From: Brenneria izadpanahii
GTDB taxonomy: Bacteria > Pseudomonadota > Gammaproteobacteria > Enterobacterales > Enterobacteriaceae
Reading direction: 5' to 3'
DNA length: 64,000 nt
NCBI RefSeq assembly: GCF_017569925.1
Contig: NZ_CP050854.1
Coordinates: 3,410,001 to 3,474,000 of the forward strand
Part shown: in pieces, positions 8,096 to 17,022 of the stretch
Numbering within the stretch: position 1 is the stretch's first letter
How the letters are laid out: each line of letters opens with the position of its first letter
Made by a program: the position numbers and the translations under genes
Notes under the pieces: model-generated
Told to the model about the DNA's origin: nothing
Database searches by the model: none
The model's input: the letters and a program-made list of their open reading frames with translations, nothing else

Positions 8096-8986
8096 TTAAA
8101 GCGAAAAATATCGCGCGAGATCCGCAAGCAGCCCTGAATGGGAGGGATGCCAGCCGACGCGCTGCCGGGTCTGCGCGCTTGATGCCCGCATATCCATCTG
8201 CGCGAACATCGCCAGCCAGCCAAAATGGTCATTAGCGGCTTCAGACGAGAGGCTGACCAGCGGGACACTCAGGCCCACGCTAATCGCTTGCGCGATATCA
8301 CGAAGAGGAATGCCCTCTTCCGCTACCGCATGATAACGCAGCCCGGATTGCGATTGTTCCACCACCAGCCTGTAAAGCGCAGCGACATCAAGAAGATGAG
8401 CCGCGGCCCATTGGTTGGCCCCCTCCCCTACATACGCGGATACCCCTTTCTCGCGCGCAAACGCGATAAGTTCAGTGACGAACCCTTGTTTACATTCATT
8501 ATGAACCTGCGGGAGGCGGACAACCGAAACATTGACGCCGCTGTCCGCGACGCGGGCTCCGGCCAGTTCGGTCGACTTACGCGGATTGCGCGTCGCGGAG
8601 TCATAAAAATCTTCAGTAGCCAGTTGACCCGACGCGGCCCGGCCCATTGCGGCAACGGACGTAATGATCAAGGGGCGCGAGGTTCCCTGTAGCCCTCTTC
8701 CCAGCGCTTCAATAGCCTGGGTTTCTTTTTTCGCCGTCTCCTCCTCCGGCTGGCTAAAAGAGTGGTCATAAGCACAATGAATCACTGCATCGGCCTTTTG
8801 CGCCCCGTCAACCAGACTTTGAAGGTTTTCCAGCGCCCCCCGATGAGTATCTGCTCCGATGCGGGCAAGAAGTTGTTCGCCTTTATCCGAACGAGCCAGG
8901 CCCGTTACCCGATGGCCGGCCCGAATAAGTTCTGCGGTGACCGCGAGTCCGATAAAACCGGTGGCTCCCGTTAAAAATATATTCAT
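8096..8986 (-). CDS. Extended SDR, NAD-dependent epimerase-like oxidoreductase
   Basis: This 296-residue protein has a Rossmann nucleotide-binding motif at its N-terminus (TGATGFIG) and the general make-up of an atypical extended short-chain dehydrogenase (NAD-dependent epimerase/dehydratase family). In the catalytic region, TSVAAMGR supplies the serine, but the usual YxxxK is replaced by a poorly conserved stretch (DSATRNPRKSTE), so its activity cannot be named. Such proteins commonly act on small carbonyl compounds or serve as NADPH sensors. It is divergent from an AraC-type regulator 121 bp away, which probably controls it. Confidence 0.8.
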   Translation of the reverse strand: MNIFLTGATGFIGLAVTAELIRAGHRVTGLARSDKGEQLLARIGADTHRGALENLQSLVDGAQKADAVIHCAYDHSFSQPEEETAKKETQAIEALGRGLQGTSRPLIITSVAAMGRAASGQLATEDFYDSATRNPRKSTELAGARVADSGVNVSVVRLPQVHNECKQGFVTELIAFAREKGVSAYVGEGANQWAAAHLLDVAALYRLVVEQSQSGLRYHAVAEEGIPLRDIAQAISVGLSVPLVSLSSEAANDHFGWLAMFAQMDMRASSAQTRQRVGWHPSHSGLLADLARYFSL

Positions 8987-9107
8987 AGTTTTCCCCTGCT
9001 AAGCGGTTTCAGGTTAACGATTTCACCCTTAATGGCAGTGTAAAAGATGAACACCGGTACGGTCTCTGCTATAAATACGTTATTCTATGCAGATCGTACG
9101 GTACTTT

Positions 9108-10049
9108 ATGGATCCTCTTTCAGAAGTTCTGTCATTGCTCAGACTGGAGGCATATATCTCCGGCGGTTTTCCCCTGCAGGCGGGAAGCGGGCTCGAATTC
9201 AGGCAACACGCGGGCATCAAATGCTGCGTTGTGATCGACGGAAACTGCTGGGTCTCTGTCACCGGGAGCCAGGAGGCAATCTTTCTAAAATCGGGCGACT
9301 GTGTGTTTCTGCCTTCCGGCGCCCCCTTTTGTCTGACGACCGCTCCCGACAGTCCACGGCAGCCCTTTATCCCGCCGGACAAGGGGACGGGCTCTGCGCT
9401 GACAATGCAGGCGCCCCGGAACGGGGCGTTTATTCTTGGCGGACGTTTTACCTTCAGCAGCGCTCATGCCGATATCCTGTTGCATTCCCTGCCTCCACTG
9501 ATACCGATCACCGAAGGTATTGGGCAAAAGGTCATGCGTAATGCCATGGAATGCCTGCGCGAAGAGATGCGCGTCCCCCAGCCGGGTGGTGATTTGATCG
9601 CGCAGCAGCTGGTACAAATCATGCTGGTTCAGGCGCTAAGGGTATTCCTTCAACAGGAAGGGAGTGAACGCGTTGGCTGGATGTTTGCTCTTTCCGATCC
9701 GCAGCTCAAAGCCGCGCTTAGCTATATGCACCAGGATCCCGCGTTCCCCTGGACACTGCAGGAACTGGCAAATCGGGTTGGCATGTCCCGGACCGTTTTT
9801 ACCAAACAATTTAAACACAAGGTCGGCACCACGCCGATGAAATATCTCTCCCGCTGGCGAATGTTGCTCGCAGGAGAGCGCCTCAGAAATTCCCGCGATT
9901 CGATCACTCAGATCTCGCTGTCCGCCGGGTACGACAGCGATAGCGCGTTTGGCCGGGCGTTTAAAAAAGAATGGGGATGTTCTCCGCGCGAGCATCGCCA
10001 ACAGCTGCCGGGAAAAAACGCGATCTCGTCATCAAGCGTAAACGAATAA
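9108..10049 (+). CDS. AraC-family regulator with cupin sensor domain
   Basis: This is a transcription factor with an N-terminal cupin-type domain (AraC_binding/Cupin_6, residues ~10-190) and a C-terminal pair of helix-turn-helix motifs (WTLQELANRVGMSRTVFTKQF, then ITQISLSAGYDSDSAFGRAF). Proteins of this group usually sit divergent from an oxidoreductase they regulate, as here. The N-terminus MDPLSEVLSLL is typical of the subfamily, so ATG at 9108 (313 aa) is chosen over ATG at 9087. Neither has a strong ribosome site. Sensed ligand unknown. Confidence 0.85.
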   Translation: MDPLSEVLSLLRLEAYISGGFPLQAGSGLEFRQHAGIKCCVVIDGNCWVSVTGSQEAIFLKSGDCVFLPSGAPFCLTTAPDSPRQPFIPPDKGTGSALTMQAPRNGAFILGGRFTFSSAHADILLHSLPPLIPITEGIGQKVMRNAMECLREEMRVPQPGGDLIAQQLVQIMLVQALRVFLQQEGSERVGWMFALSDPQLKAALSYMHQDPAFPWTLQELANRVGMSRTVFTKQFKHKVGTTPMKYLSRWRMLLAGERLRNSRDSITQISLSAGYDSDSAFGRAFKKEWGCSPREHRQQLPGKNAISSSSVNE

Positions 10050-10073
10050 TGCGCCGTCTGGCGCAATACCCGC

Positions 10074-10829
10074 TTATTGTGACGCAATGCGATCGTTGAA
10101 CGCCTGATAAAAAGCGGCATAGTCTCCGCGTTCAGCAAAGCGTTGAGGCTTCACTTTTTCAACCAGCACTTCCGCGATATCGGGCTGGGCGTTGAGGATA
10201 CTCATCGTTTCCGCAATAAACGCCGCCAGCGGTATTCCGGCAGGATTGGTTGCATGCTTATCGCCCATCAACTCCGTTTGTACCAGCGGAGGAACGATTT
10301 CGCTCACCTGTACGGAAGTATCGCGCAGTTGATAGCGCAGACTCTGCGTCCAGGAGTGAATCGCCGCTTTCGTTGCACAGTACGTCGGAGTAGGCGCGAT
10401 CGGTACAAAAGCTAAACCGGAAGAGACAGTCAGGATGGCCGCATGGGGTTGTGCCAGCAGATGTTCAATCAATGCGGCGGTTAAACGAATCGGCCCCAGA
10501 AGATTAGTGGTGATTTCTGCTTCCGCCACCGAAACATCGCCGCTTTTCAGATCTTCCGCACGCATGATCCCCGCATTATGTACAACAACATTTACCCCGG
10601 GCCATCTGCTGGTTAACGAGGCGGCACAAGCCAGAATCGACGCAGGGCTGTCGATATCAAGGACGATAGCATGCATGCCCGGGTTTGCGGCCACGGTATC
10701 ATCCAACGCTTCTTTTCGCCGCCCGGCGATGATCACCTCATTGCCCGCGGCATGGAGCGCCTCAGCCAGCCCGCGGCCAATGCCGGAGCCTCCCCCGGTG
10801 ATCAGAATCGTATTGCCGGTCAGTCGCAT
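10074..10829 (-). CDS. Classical SDR oxidoreductase (DltE-like)
   Basis: This 251-residue classical short-chain dehydrogenase carries TGGGSGIG for cofactor binding, NAG in the core, a catalytic serine in SSGLAF and YCATK (YxxxK). It is of the type often annotated as DltE-like oxidoreductase. The substrate is unknown. The start at 10829 is firm: AGGGGGA lies just upstream, and the protein then begins MRLTGNTILITGG; a longer frame from 11006 adds 59 residues unlike any SDR. It converges on the AraC gene, with 24 bp between their stops. Confidence 0.88.
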   Translation of the reverse strand: MRLTGNTILITGGGSGIGRGLAEALHAAGNEVIIAGRRKEALDDTVAANPGMHAIVLDIDSPASILACAASLTSRWPGVNVVVHNAGIMRAEDLKSGDVSVAEAEITTNLLGPIRLTAALIEHLLAQPHAAILTVSSGLAFVPIAPTPTYCATKAAIHSWTQSLRYQLRDTSVQVSEIVPPLVQTELMGDKHATNPAGIPLAAFIAETMSILNAQPDIAEVLVEKVKPQRFAERGDYAAFYQAFNDRIASQ

Positions 10830-11374
10830 AAAAATCCCCCTTTGCTTGCTGTTAATGAGCATCGGCAGCTCATTGGTTAAGGAAGAAAAAGTATATGGCG
10901 TTTTCTCGTTGGGTACTCGCCAGAAAGTACGTAATACTATGCCGATAATATCTGAGGAATAAGATGATGCTTTAAAGCCAGAGAGACAGTAAGCGAATTC
11001 ACCCATAAGCCCGATTAGATGACAAAATCCGCCTTAATCGGAGGAGTTGGCGAGCGTAAATTAGTTCCCGATTTTACAGGTTATTGCCAGCGGTTCTGTA
11101 ATCCAGCGTGAGCGCTGATAACCCGCGTAGCCACTTCGCTCGCTGCTGAATAAGTTTTGGCCAGAGACGAAGCGCAGGTATAAATCTCCCCCAGTCCTGC
11201 GCCGCCTCCTGCATGCTGAACCCTGATGACGACCAGGCCGGTATATATTTCAGCGCCCTGAACGGCGACTTCACATCCGCGTTATCGTCACTCACTCGCG
11301 GTCGGCTAGCGCGATAACGGCGTTTGCCCAGCGCAGGCGTCGCACGAGCGCTGGGCGTGAAATCCTATCCTGAA
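10830..11374. other. Intergenic region, no confident gene
   Basis: A 73-codon frame on the minus strand (11074-11295) has no recognisable family, no clear ribosome site and no conserved context, so I do not call it. The rest would hold the SDR promoter. I see no hairpin terminator or repeat. Confidence 0.3.
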
Positions 11375-13000
11375 TTAGTGGAACAGATTAAAGAATTTCC
11401 ACAGGATAAAGGACAAAACATGCGACCCCTGATCGAGTGAGGAAATCTCGCTGGTATCTGGCGGAATATTAAAGCCGATACTATGGGCAACCTGCGTAAT
11501 TAAAGGCGCCATGGCGGTACCAATCCACAAAATGCAGCAGACGACGACAATGGAAGAGAGCAGCGAGCGGAATAAATTTCCTGCACACGGAATAATAACC
11601 CAGGTCAGGAAAATCGGGATCACGGGTAAATCGGCAAAAGGCAGAATCTTATTACCCGGTAAGATCGCAGCGATAAATAATGTCAGCGGCACCATTAATA
11701 TGCCAACGGCAAGTATTTTCGGATGCCCTAACGCAATTGCGCCATCCAGACCGATATAAACTTTGCGGCCTGGAAATTTTTTAGACATGTATGTCTGGGC
11801 GCCGATGGAAATAGCCGATAAGCCTTCCATCAGTTTTCGTGTCATCATTGGCAACAAAATCATTACTGCCGCCAATTGGGTCATCAGGGTTAAAGTCGCT
11901 TTTAAATCATAACCCGCTAACAAACCAATACCGAGTCCGATCAGCAGGCCTAAAATGCCCGGATCGCCAATAATCTTATAAAGAACGCCAACTTTTTTCT
12001 CATTATTATCCTGTTGACTGTTTTCATTCTGGTGAGAAGGAAAAATTTTCTCCATAATCTGGTCGTAAATTTCATTGCCCGCAGCCCCTGCGAGAATTTT
12101 TACGCCTAGCCAGGATGGGCAGTCTAAACGGGTGCCCGGCGGTAACGCCGCAGAGTGAATAACGAAATCGGGTTTTACCGATTGTGCATACTGTTCAACT
12201 TCTGCAAGCTTACATTGCGAGATGTCTAACTGGATATTCAGATCGTCAAAATGCTTTTGCACTTTTTTGATGATCATCGACGAGGTGGCAACACCCGAAG
12301 GGCAGCAGACCAGACACTTCGCTTTGCTTTGATTATTGATCGCATCATCCGGGTTAATGTTTTTCTCGCCGATTCTGTTTAATCCAGGAATGATGCTCCA
12401 TAGCTTGTTTAATCCATAACCAACGGGTAACCAGTTAACAGTTTCCAGATGGGCAAAGGTGACGCCCGGCATCTGGAAATATTTCTCAACGATGGGCGCC
12501 CCCCAGTCAGCCAATTTCAGCACCACAATAATACTGATGGCTATCGCCAGCAGACTTAAGAATATGGAATGGGTAGAGTAGTAAACCAACGCGCCAGTAA
12601 AAATAAAATGCCAGTAATTCCATAAATCCACGTTGAGGACGTTGGTCCAGTTGCGCCACAACATGATGCCATTAATCAGAAAATGTAAAACAAACACCCA
12701 AAGTACCAGCGGCGTGGCATAAGAGATGGCGGCACCAACCGACCAGCCGGTATCCATCACGGTTAACTGGATATCAAAACGATCGGTCATCAGCTTGGTT
12801 GCTGCGCCAAGATTGGTCACCATAAAACCAATCATCAGGTTGATGCCAATAAAACCAACCGATATCGCGATAGCGCTTTTTATCGCATCAAGAAGTTTTA
12901 CTCTAAAGAATAAGGCCACAAACATAATTAAAATAGGAACAACAATTGTTGCGCCATAGGACATAAAATTATCTATATAGCTTACGATGAGAGCGACCAT
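11375..13000 (-). CDS. PTS galactitol-class EIIC with an EIIB domain nested inside (EIIC-B-C)
   Basis: This 541-residue inner-membrane permease of the galactitol PTS class imports and phosphorylates a sugar or polyol. Residues ~1-215 match the first half of GatC (DTGWSVGAAISYATP, NVDLWNYWHFIFTGA). Residues ~225-320 are a complete EIIB domain with the phosphocysteine motif CCPSGVATSS (C233), like GatB. From about residue 337 the second half of GatC resumes (GLLIGLGIGLLAGYDLK, LDGAIALGHP, DQGSHVLSF). In known galactitol systems EIIB is a separate protein. ATG at 13000 has GAGG upstream; the longer frame from 13117 is unlikely. It is the last gene of the fucA-EIIA-HPr-EIIC run, and no separate EIIB gene is present, consistent with the nested domain doing that work. 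Confidence 0.88.
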   Translation of the reverse strand: MVALIVSYIDNFMSYGATIVVPILIMFVALFFRVKLLDAIKSAIAISVGFIGINLMIGFMVTNLGAATKLMTDRFDIQLTVMDTGWSVGAAISYATPLVLWVFVLHFLINGIMLWRNWTNVLNVDLWNYWHFIFTGALVYYSTHSIFLSLLAIAISIIVVLKLADWGAPIVEKYFQMPGVTFAHLETVNWLPVGYGLNKLWSIIPGLNRIGEKNINPDDAINNQSKAKCLVCCPSGVATSSMIIKKVQKHFDDLNIQLDISQCKLAEVEQYAQSVKPDFVIHSAALPPGTRLDCPSWLGVKILAGAAGNEIYDQIMEKIFPSHQNENSQQDNNEKKVGVLYKIIGDPGILGLLIGLGIGLLAGYDLKATLTLMTQLAAVMILLPMMTRKLMEGLSAISIGAQTYMSKKFPGRKVYIGLDGAIALGHPKILAVGILMVPLTLFIAAILPGNKILPFADLPVIPIFLTWVIIPCAGNLFRSLLSSIVVVCCILWIGTAMAPLITQVAHSIGFNIPPDTSEISSLDQGSHVLSFILWKFFNLFH

Positions 13001-13159
13001 GTTAGTAACCTCACTGGTGTTAAGCTCAAAGCAAATCGATTTATATATGCCGGGCAGAAATAAATCGTTTTTATAAAAAAGTTCAAGGGCAGCGGCGCTA
13101 CCCAAACTTATCACCATCGTATCTCGATGGTATTTAGAAAATACCCTGGTATAGGCGAA

Positions 13160-13423
13160 TTAATCTTCTAATGAAGCGATCAAATCAGTTAGTTTATTAA
13201 GTGCATCATCTTCATCAGGACCATCTGCGCTAATAGTGATCCTATCTTTATAAGAGATGCCGACCTGGAGGAGTTTCATTAAACTTTTGCCATTGGCAAT
13301 TTTATCCCCTTTTTGCACAAAAATATCACACTGAAATAACTTTGCCTCTTTAACAAAATGAGCGCCTGGTCTGGTATGCAGTCCGGTAGGATTCGTTATC
13401 AATATTTCAATAGATTTCACCAT
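13160..13423 (-). CDS. HPr-family phosphocarrier protein
   Basis: This 87-residue HPr paralogue relays phosphate from Enzyme I to EIIA. The active-site histidine H16 sits in TGLHTRPGAHFV, and the serine region is NGKSLMKLLQVG (S47). It is distinct from the housekeeping ptsH, which would lie beside ptsI and crr. Its place between EIIA and EIIC genes suggests a dedicated HPr for this sugar. AGGAGG stands 2 bases before the ATG and 5 before a GTG at codon 2, so translation may start at either. Confidence 0.92.
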   Translation of the reverse strand: MVKSIEILITNPTGLHTRPGAHFVKEAKLFQCDIFVQKGDKIANGKSLMKLLQVGISYKDRITISADGPDEDDALNKLTDLIASLED

Positions 13424-13441
13424 GACCTCCTGTTATTCGGT

Positions 13442-13894
13442 TTAAAATTTGCCAAATACGGACTTGAGATCCTCGGCATTTTTTACCTGCCTGAGCCGCT
13501 CAATGACATTATCATCATCAAGCAGCTCCATAATTTCGATCAGGATGCCTTCATTGATTTCTTCGGTGCTTTTCGCGGCCATAGTAAAAAGAATAGAGAC
13601 GGGTCCGTTGTTTTCATGACCAAAATCAACCGGCTCTTTGAGTATTACCAGACTGCAGCCTGTTTTGAGTGCGCCAGCTTCTGGTCTGGCATGCGGCATC
13701 GCAATACCGGGTAAAATAACAAAATAGGGGCCGTGTTCCGCTACGACGTTCAAAATCCCCTGGTAATAATCGGCAGTGATGTATTCCTTTTCTTCCAATA
13801 GGGTACAACCTAGCTTAACTGCCTCCTGCCAATTATTCGCGGTGCATTGTAAGGCAAATAAGTTTTCCGTGATGATTCTCGAACCTAATGTCAT
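13442..13894 (-). CDS. PTS EIIA, fructose/mannitol type
   Basis: This 150-residue cytosolic phosphotransfer domain (PTS_EIIA_2) takes phosphate from HPr and gives it to EIIB. The active-site histidine is H68 in LPGIAMPHARPE. It is a free-standing domain, as in galactitol and ascorbate systems. It lies 18 bp upstream of the HPr gene and 47 bp downstream of fucA in the same direction, so all are probably one transcript. Confidence 0.92.
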   Translation of the reverse strand: MTLGSRIITENLFALQCTANNWQEAVKLGCTLLEEKEYITADYYQGILNVVAEHGPYFVILPGIAMPHARPEAGALKTGCSLVILKEPVDFGHENNGPVSILFTMAAKSTEEINEGILIEIMELLDDDNVIERLRQVKNAEDLKSVFGKF

Positions 13895-13941
13895 GAGATA
13901 ATCCTTTTACTGAATGTGAACCATTATTAAGTAGCGATGAA

Positions 13942-14589
13942 TTATTTGGCATCACGTAGGCCATAACCGTGAAATTTAACCAATACTTCTTCAAGCTGCG
14001 CATCTGATAATATAGGTGCTGGATTCATAATCGGCAAAATGGATAAATAGAGTTTCGCTAACACTTCTACTTCTTGTGCCAGCCATAAAGCTTTCTCCAG
14101 CGTTTTTGCCGTGGTGATCATGCCATGATGTTGCAACAGGGTTGCTTTGTACCCTTTCAATGCCTTAACAGCGTTGTCCGATAGCGCCTGGCTGCCGTAG
14201 GTTGCATAGGGCGCGCACGGGATTATATTCCCCCCCGCCGCGGCGACCATGTAATGAATAGCGGGGATTTCTTTATTCATCACAGCCACGGCGGTGGCGC
14301 AAACCGCGTGGTTGTGCAACACAACATCTTCTTCCGGCTTTGACTTCAGAATATCCAGATGAAAGCGCCATTCCGAAGAGGGATTTTTCCCTGGTTCTGA
14401 CTGCCCATTCATATCCACATATACGATGTCGTCTGGACTTAAATACTCATACGGAACACTGGTTGGCGTAATAAGCATACCTTTCTCATAGCGCACGCTA
14501 ATATTGCCGGAGGTTCCCTGATTCAGCCCCATTTCACTCATTTTAAGGCAAGTGTTAATGATTTCCTGACTTATTTCATTTCTGCTCAT
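13942..14589 (-). CDS. fucA: L-fuculose-1-phosphate aldolase
   Basis: This class II aldolase cleaves L-fuculose 1-phosphate (and D-ribulose 1-phosphate) to dihydroxyacetone phosphate and an aldehyde. The 215 residues follow E. coli FucA almost throughout (GLNQGTSGNISVRY, PSSEWRFH, LLQHHGM, KALWLAQEVEVLA). The catalytic and zinc-binding residues E73, H92, H94 and H155 are present. It is the first gene after the DeoR regulator and the first of the PTS operon. No fucI or fucK homologue is in the cluster, so the PTS may itself generate the 1-phosphate substrate. Confidence 0.93.
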   Translation of the reverse strand: MSRNEISQEIINTCLKMSEMGLNQGTSGNISVRYEKGMLITPTSVPYEYLSPDDIVYVDMNGQSEPGKNPSSEWRFHLDILKSKPEEDVVLHNHAVCATAVAVMNKEIPAIHYMVAAAGGNIIPCAPYATYGSQALSDNAVKALKGYKATLLQHHGMITTAKTLEKALWLAQEVEVLAKLYLSILPIMNPAPILSDAQLEEVLVKFHGYGLRDAK

Positions 14590-14909
14590 TTTTGACTCCG
14601 CGACATTAACTTTCCCTTGAAGTTATATGTTTGGCCAATTTCAGCCTCCATGCTTTTTAGAGCAGCTTGTGAAGCCAGTCATAAAAATGCCGACAAATTC
14701 GCGTGATTTTAACAATTCTCGCATTTTACTTTTGCCTTTTTGATTCGGTTTTTAATCAAACGGTCATGCGAATGCGATATAATAACAGCTGACTAATTGA
14801 CACCGGACCTGCAAGAGCAGTAGTGAGATGAAATAACGAAGGTGATGGGCTCACAACGCGAAAAGGAGGATGCATTAATGTCGCCGGATGCTGATAATTA
14901 ACGCCCCTT
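14590..14909. promoter_or_regulatory. Promoter region of the fucA-PTS operon
   Basis: This 320 bp gap between the DeoR stop and fucA must hold the operon promoter and probably DeoR-type operator sites. It is AT-rich near 14680-14790. I see no convincing -35/-10 pair, CRP site or long repeat. Confidence 0.4.
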
Positions 14910-15611
14910 TTAGCTATAAAAAATCGACGTAACCTCATTAAGATTGAATAGGTTTAGCTCACCGCGAGAACCTATCTTGCTTTTATCAACTAATAAAATC
15001 TTACTCTTTGCCCAACCAAAAACGTATTTTTTGAACTTCGCATTGCCATTATTGGTGTCCCAAATATTTCCCATGCGATCAATGCTGTCGCAGGAAAAAA
15101 TAAATACATCAATTTGTCGAGATTTAATGGATGCCATTGCATCGGCACTCATGAAAAAACTCGAATATTTCCTTATTAAAGTGCCACCGGTGCAAATAAT
15201 GGTGATATTATCTTTCTTTTCGAGTTCACAGCAAATTCTAAAGCTATTGGTGATAACGGTCAGGGGTATATTGGGGAGTTGTTTTGATAAATACCAGCAC
15301 GTGGAGCTGGCATCAAGCGCAATACACATATTGGGCTTAATTTGCGAGAGCACCTGAGACACCACTTCTTTCTTATTCCTTGAATGGCGTCTAAAACGAT
15401 CGAAAAAAGAGAGTCCGTTATCGCTTTGATCATCGGCCAGATATTTAATTTTACCGTGCTGGCGAATGATTTTTCCCTGACGGTGCAAATCACGGATATC
15501 GCGGCGGATGGTTTCAATACTCACCCCTAACATTGCAACCAGTTCATGAGTTGCCAGCGATTGGTGAGAGGACATTATTTCGAGGATTTTACGTTGCCGT
15601 TTTTGTTTCAT
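14910..15611 (-). CDS. DeoR-family regulator of the fucA-PTS operon
   Basis: This 233-residue regulator has an N-terminal DeoR helix-turn-helix (HELVAMLGVSIETIRRDIRDL) and a C-terminal sugar-phosphate-binding domain of the ribose-5-phosphate-isomerase-like fold (ALDASSTCWYL, VITNSFRI, FIFSCDSID). Members sense phosphorylated sugars. It is transcribed in the same direction as fucA, 320 bp upstream, and most likely controls that operon. ATG at 15611 is chosen because GAAGG lies 6 bases before it; ATG at 15623 would add MKVV. Operators not identified. Confidence 0.88.
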   Translation of the reverse strand: MKQKRQRKILEIMSSHQSLATHELVAMLGVSIETIRRDIRDLHRQGKIIRQHGKIKYLADDQSDNGLSFFDRFRRHSRNKKEVVSQVLSQIKPNMCIALDASSTCWYLSKQLPNIPLTVITNSFRICCELEKKDNITIICTGGTLIRKYSSFFMSADAMASIKSRQIDVFIFSCDSIDRMGNIWDTNNGNAKFKKYVFGWAKSKILLVDKSKIGSRGELNLFNLNEVTSIFYS

Positions 15612-15623
15612 AACAACCTTCAT

Positions 15624-15957
15624 ACAACGAAACCAGATACTGCATTATACCCAATAATACGCCAACCAGCGCTAATCGCTCTAAATAGCTTCGCCTATAG
15701 CAGATCAACTCAATCCAAACTGTGCGATCGGAGCAATCGCCAAAAATCACAAATCACCAACCGGACTGAATGATATCGATCATAGCATTATTCCCGATAG
15801 AGTACGGAACTTCTGACGCTCATCGACAATCGACTTTTTGGCGCTACGCTTCCATCCGTTCGGACTGGAAAGCTGCGCGCGGCGTATCCAGTCGCAAGGT
15901 TCAGCGATCACGGCGTTGTCGGCATTGATCCCAATGGTCGGATCTCTGTTACAGGTT
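15624..15957. other. Intergenic region, no recognisable gene
   Basis: This stretch separates the DeoR gene from the rhomboid gene. A 65-codon frame on the minus strand (15780-15977) overlaps the end of the rhomboid gene and has ordinary base composition, unlike that AT-rich gene. I do not recognise it and it may be a remnant. Confidence 0.3.
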
Positions 15958-16572
15958 TTAAATGATTTTATTATCAAAATATAATTTATGCTTTCTGTAA
16001 TAAACTAGACTCAATACAAGACCGACACAAATGGAAAGCACATGACCAGGTTTTGGATAGTGTGCATAGATAATGTCCAAGATCATTGCTGGTAATATAG
16101 AAAAAACCACAGCGAACTTTAACATATTAGTCGTATTCTCTTTAACTAAAACTAATAATAAAGCGAAAGAAGAAACTCCCAACACAGCTTGAGATGATCC
16201 TGTGCCGATATTCCAAGGATAACTTACAAAATTAGTACTATAAAGGGTTCCTAATGCACCAGTAGTAAACCATAAAGCGAACAAAAATCGGGGGCCGATA
16301 TGCTTTTCTAATAACACACCTAGTATCAAAAAAGATAACACATTGTAAATCATATGAATCTGCTTAACATGTATGAATTGAGAAACCAGCAGTCGCCAAA
16401 CTTCAAAATCATACAGTTTACTTGGCGTTACCCCTCCAAATTTATCTAAATCCAGAACATTTATTTTCCCCATAAAACTATCCGTTAGGGAGTATGAAAC
16501 ATATATAGAATAAAAAAATGTCAGACATATAATAAATATGGTTGCTAAGGGGAAGTGGTTTTTTTTCAACAT
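15958..16572 (-). CDS. Rhomboid-family intramembrane serine protease
   Basis: This 204-residue polytopic membrane protein has about six hydrophobic segments. Rhomboid landmarks are in order: H73-x3-N77 in TM2 (HMIYN), a GxSx motif with S127 (GTGSSQAVLG), and H177 in the last helix (KPGHVLS). Such proteases cut transmembrane proteins inside the membrane. ATG at 16572 has AGGA 7 bases upstream. The gene is clearly richer in A+T than its neighbours and lies beside a truncated integrase, which suggests horizontal acquisition. Substrate unknown. It is not GlpG, which lies with glpE and glpR. Confidence 0.8.
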   Translation of the reverse strand: MLKKNHFPLATIFIICLTFFYSIYVSYSLTDSFMGKINVLDLDKFGGVTPSKLYDFEVWRLLVSQFIHVKQIHMIYNVLSFLILGVLLEKHIGPRFLFALWFTTGALGTLYSTNFVSYPWNIGTGSSQAVLGVSSFALLLVLVKENTTNMLKFAVVFSILPAMILDIIYAHYPKPGHVLSICVGLVLSLVYYRKHKLYFDNKII

Positions 16573-16733
16573 CAACGTTATCCTATTATAATTTTAAGTT
16601 ATCGTGATATATAAACTAAAATTTAGTTTAATTATACAGAGATGCGAGATAGTTCTATCTGGTTCAACAATGGCATAGCTGTAGGTTTATGGCAAACGCC
16701 CTGCAACGTTAAGTATCAATAATATCCCCCCAT

Positions 16734-16904
16734 ATGCGCCTTTCCAACGCGCAAATCCGCAATCTCAAGCCGACATCCCCCAGCAAAGCCGCCGATACTC
16801 ATGGCCTGTCTCTTTTGGTTAATCCCGGCGGTTCACGTCTCTGGTATCTCAAATATCGTCTCGACGGCAAAAGCGCCGCCCAGGTTCGTAATAATGAATG
16901 TTAA
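16734..16904 (+). pseudogene. Truncated P4-type phage integrase (N-terminal fragment)
   Basis: Fifty-six codons read MRLSNAQIRNLKPTSPSK, then DTHGLSLLVNPGGSRLWYLK and YRLDGK, ending in an early stop at 16902. This is the N-terminal arm-binding domain (DUF4102) of P4-like tyrosine integrases. The core-binding and catalytic domains are missing. It marks a degenerate island end next to the AT-rich rhomboid gene. Confidence 0.8.
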
Positions 16905-17022
16905 AACGTATGGATGAAGTTATCTCCCGTCGTTGACGTAGTTGATTAATCCCACATTGAATAGTTGCAAAATGTATTGCATCTTGGGAGTTTTTAGTCA
17001 TTAGCATATTTGGATAAATGAC

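Noticed and set aside
11074..11295. 73-codon minus-strand frame upstream of the galactitol-class PTS stop
   Set aside because: No recognised family and no supporting context.
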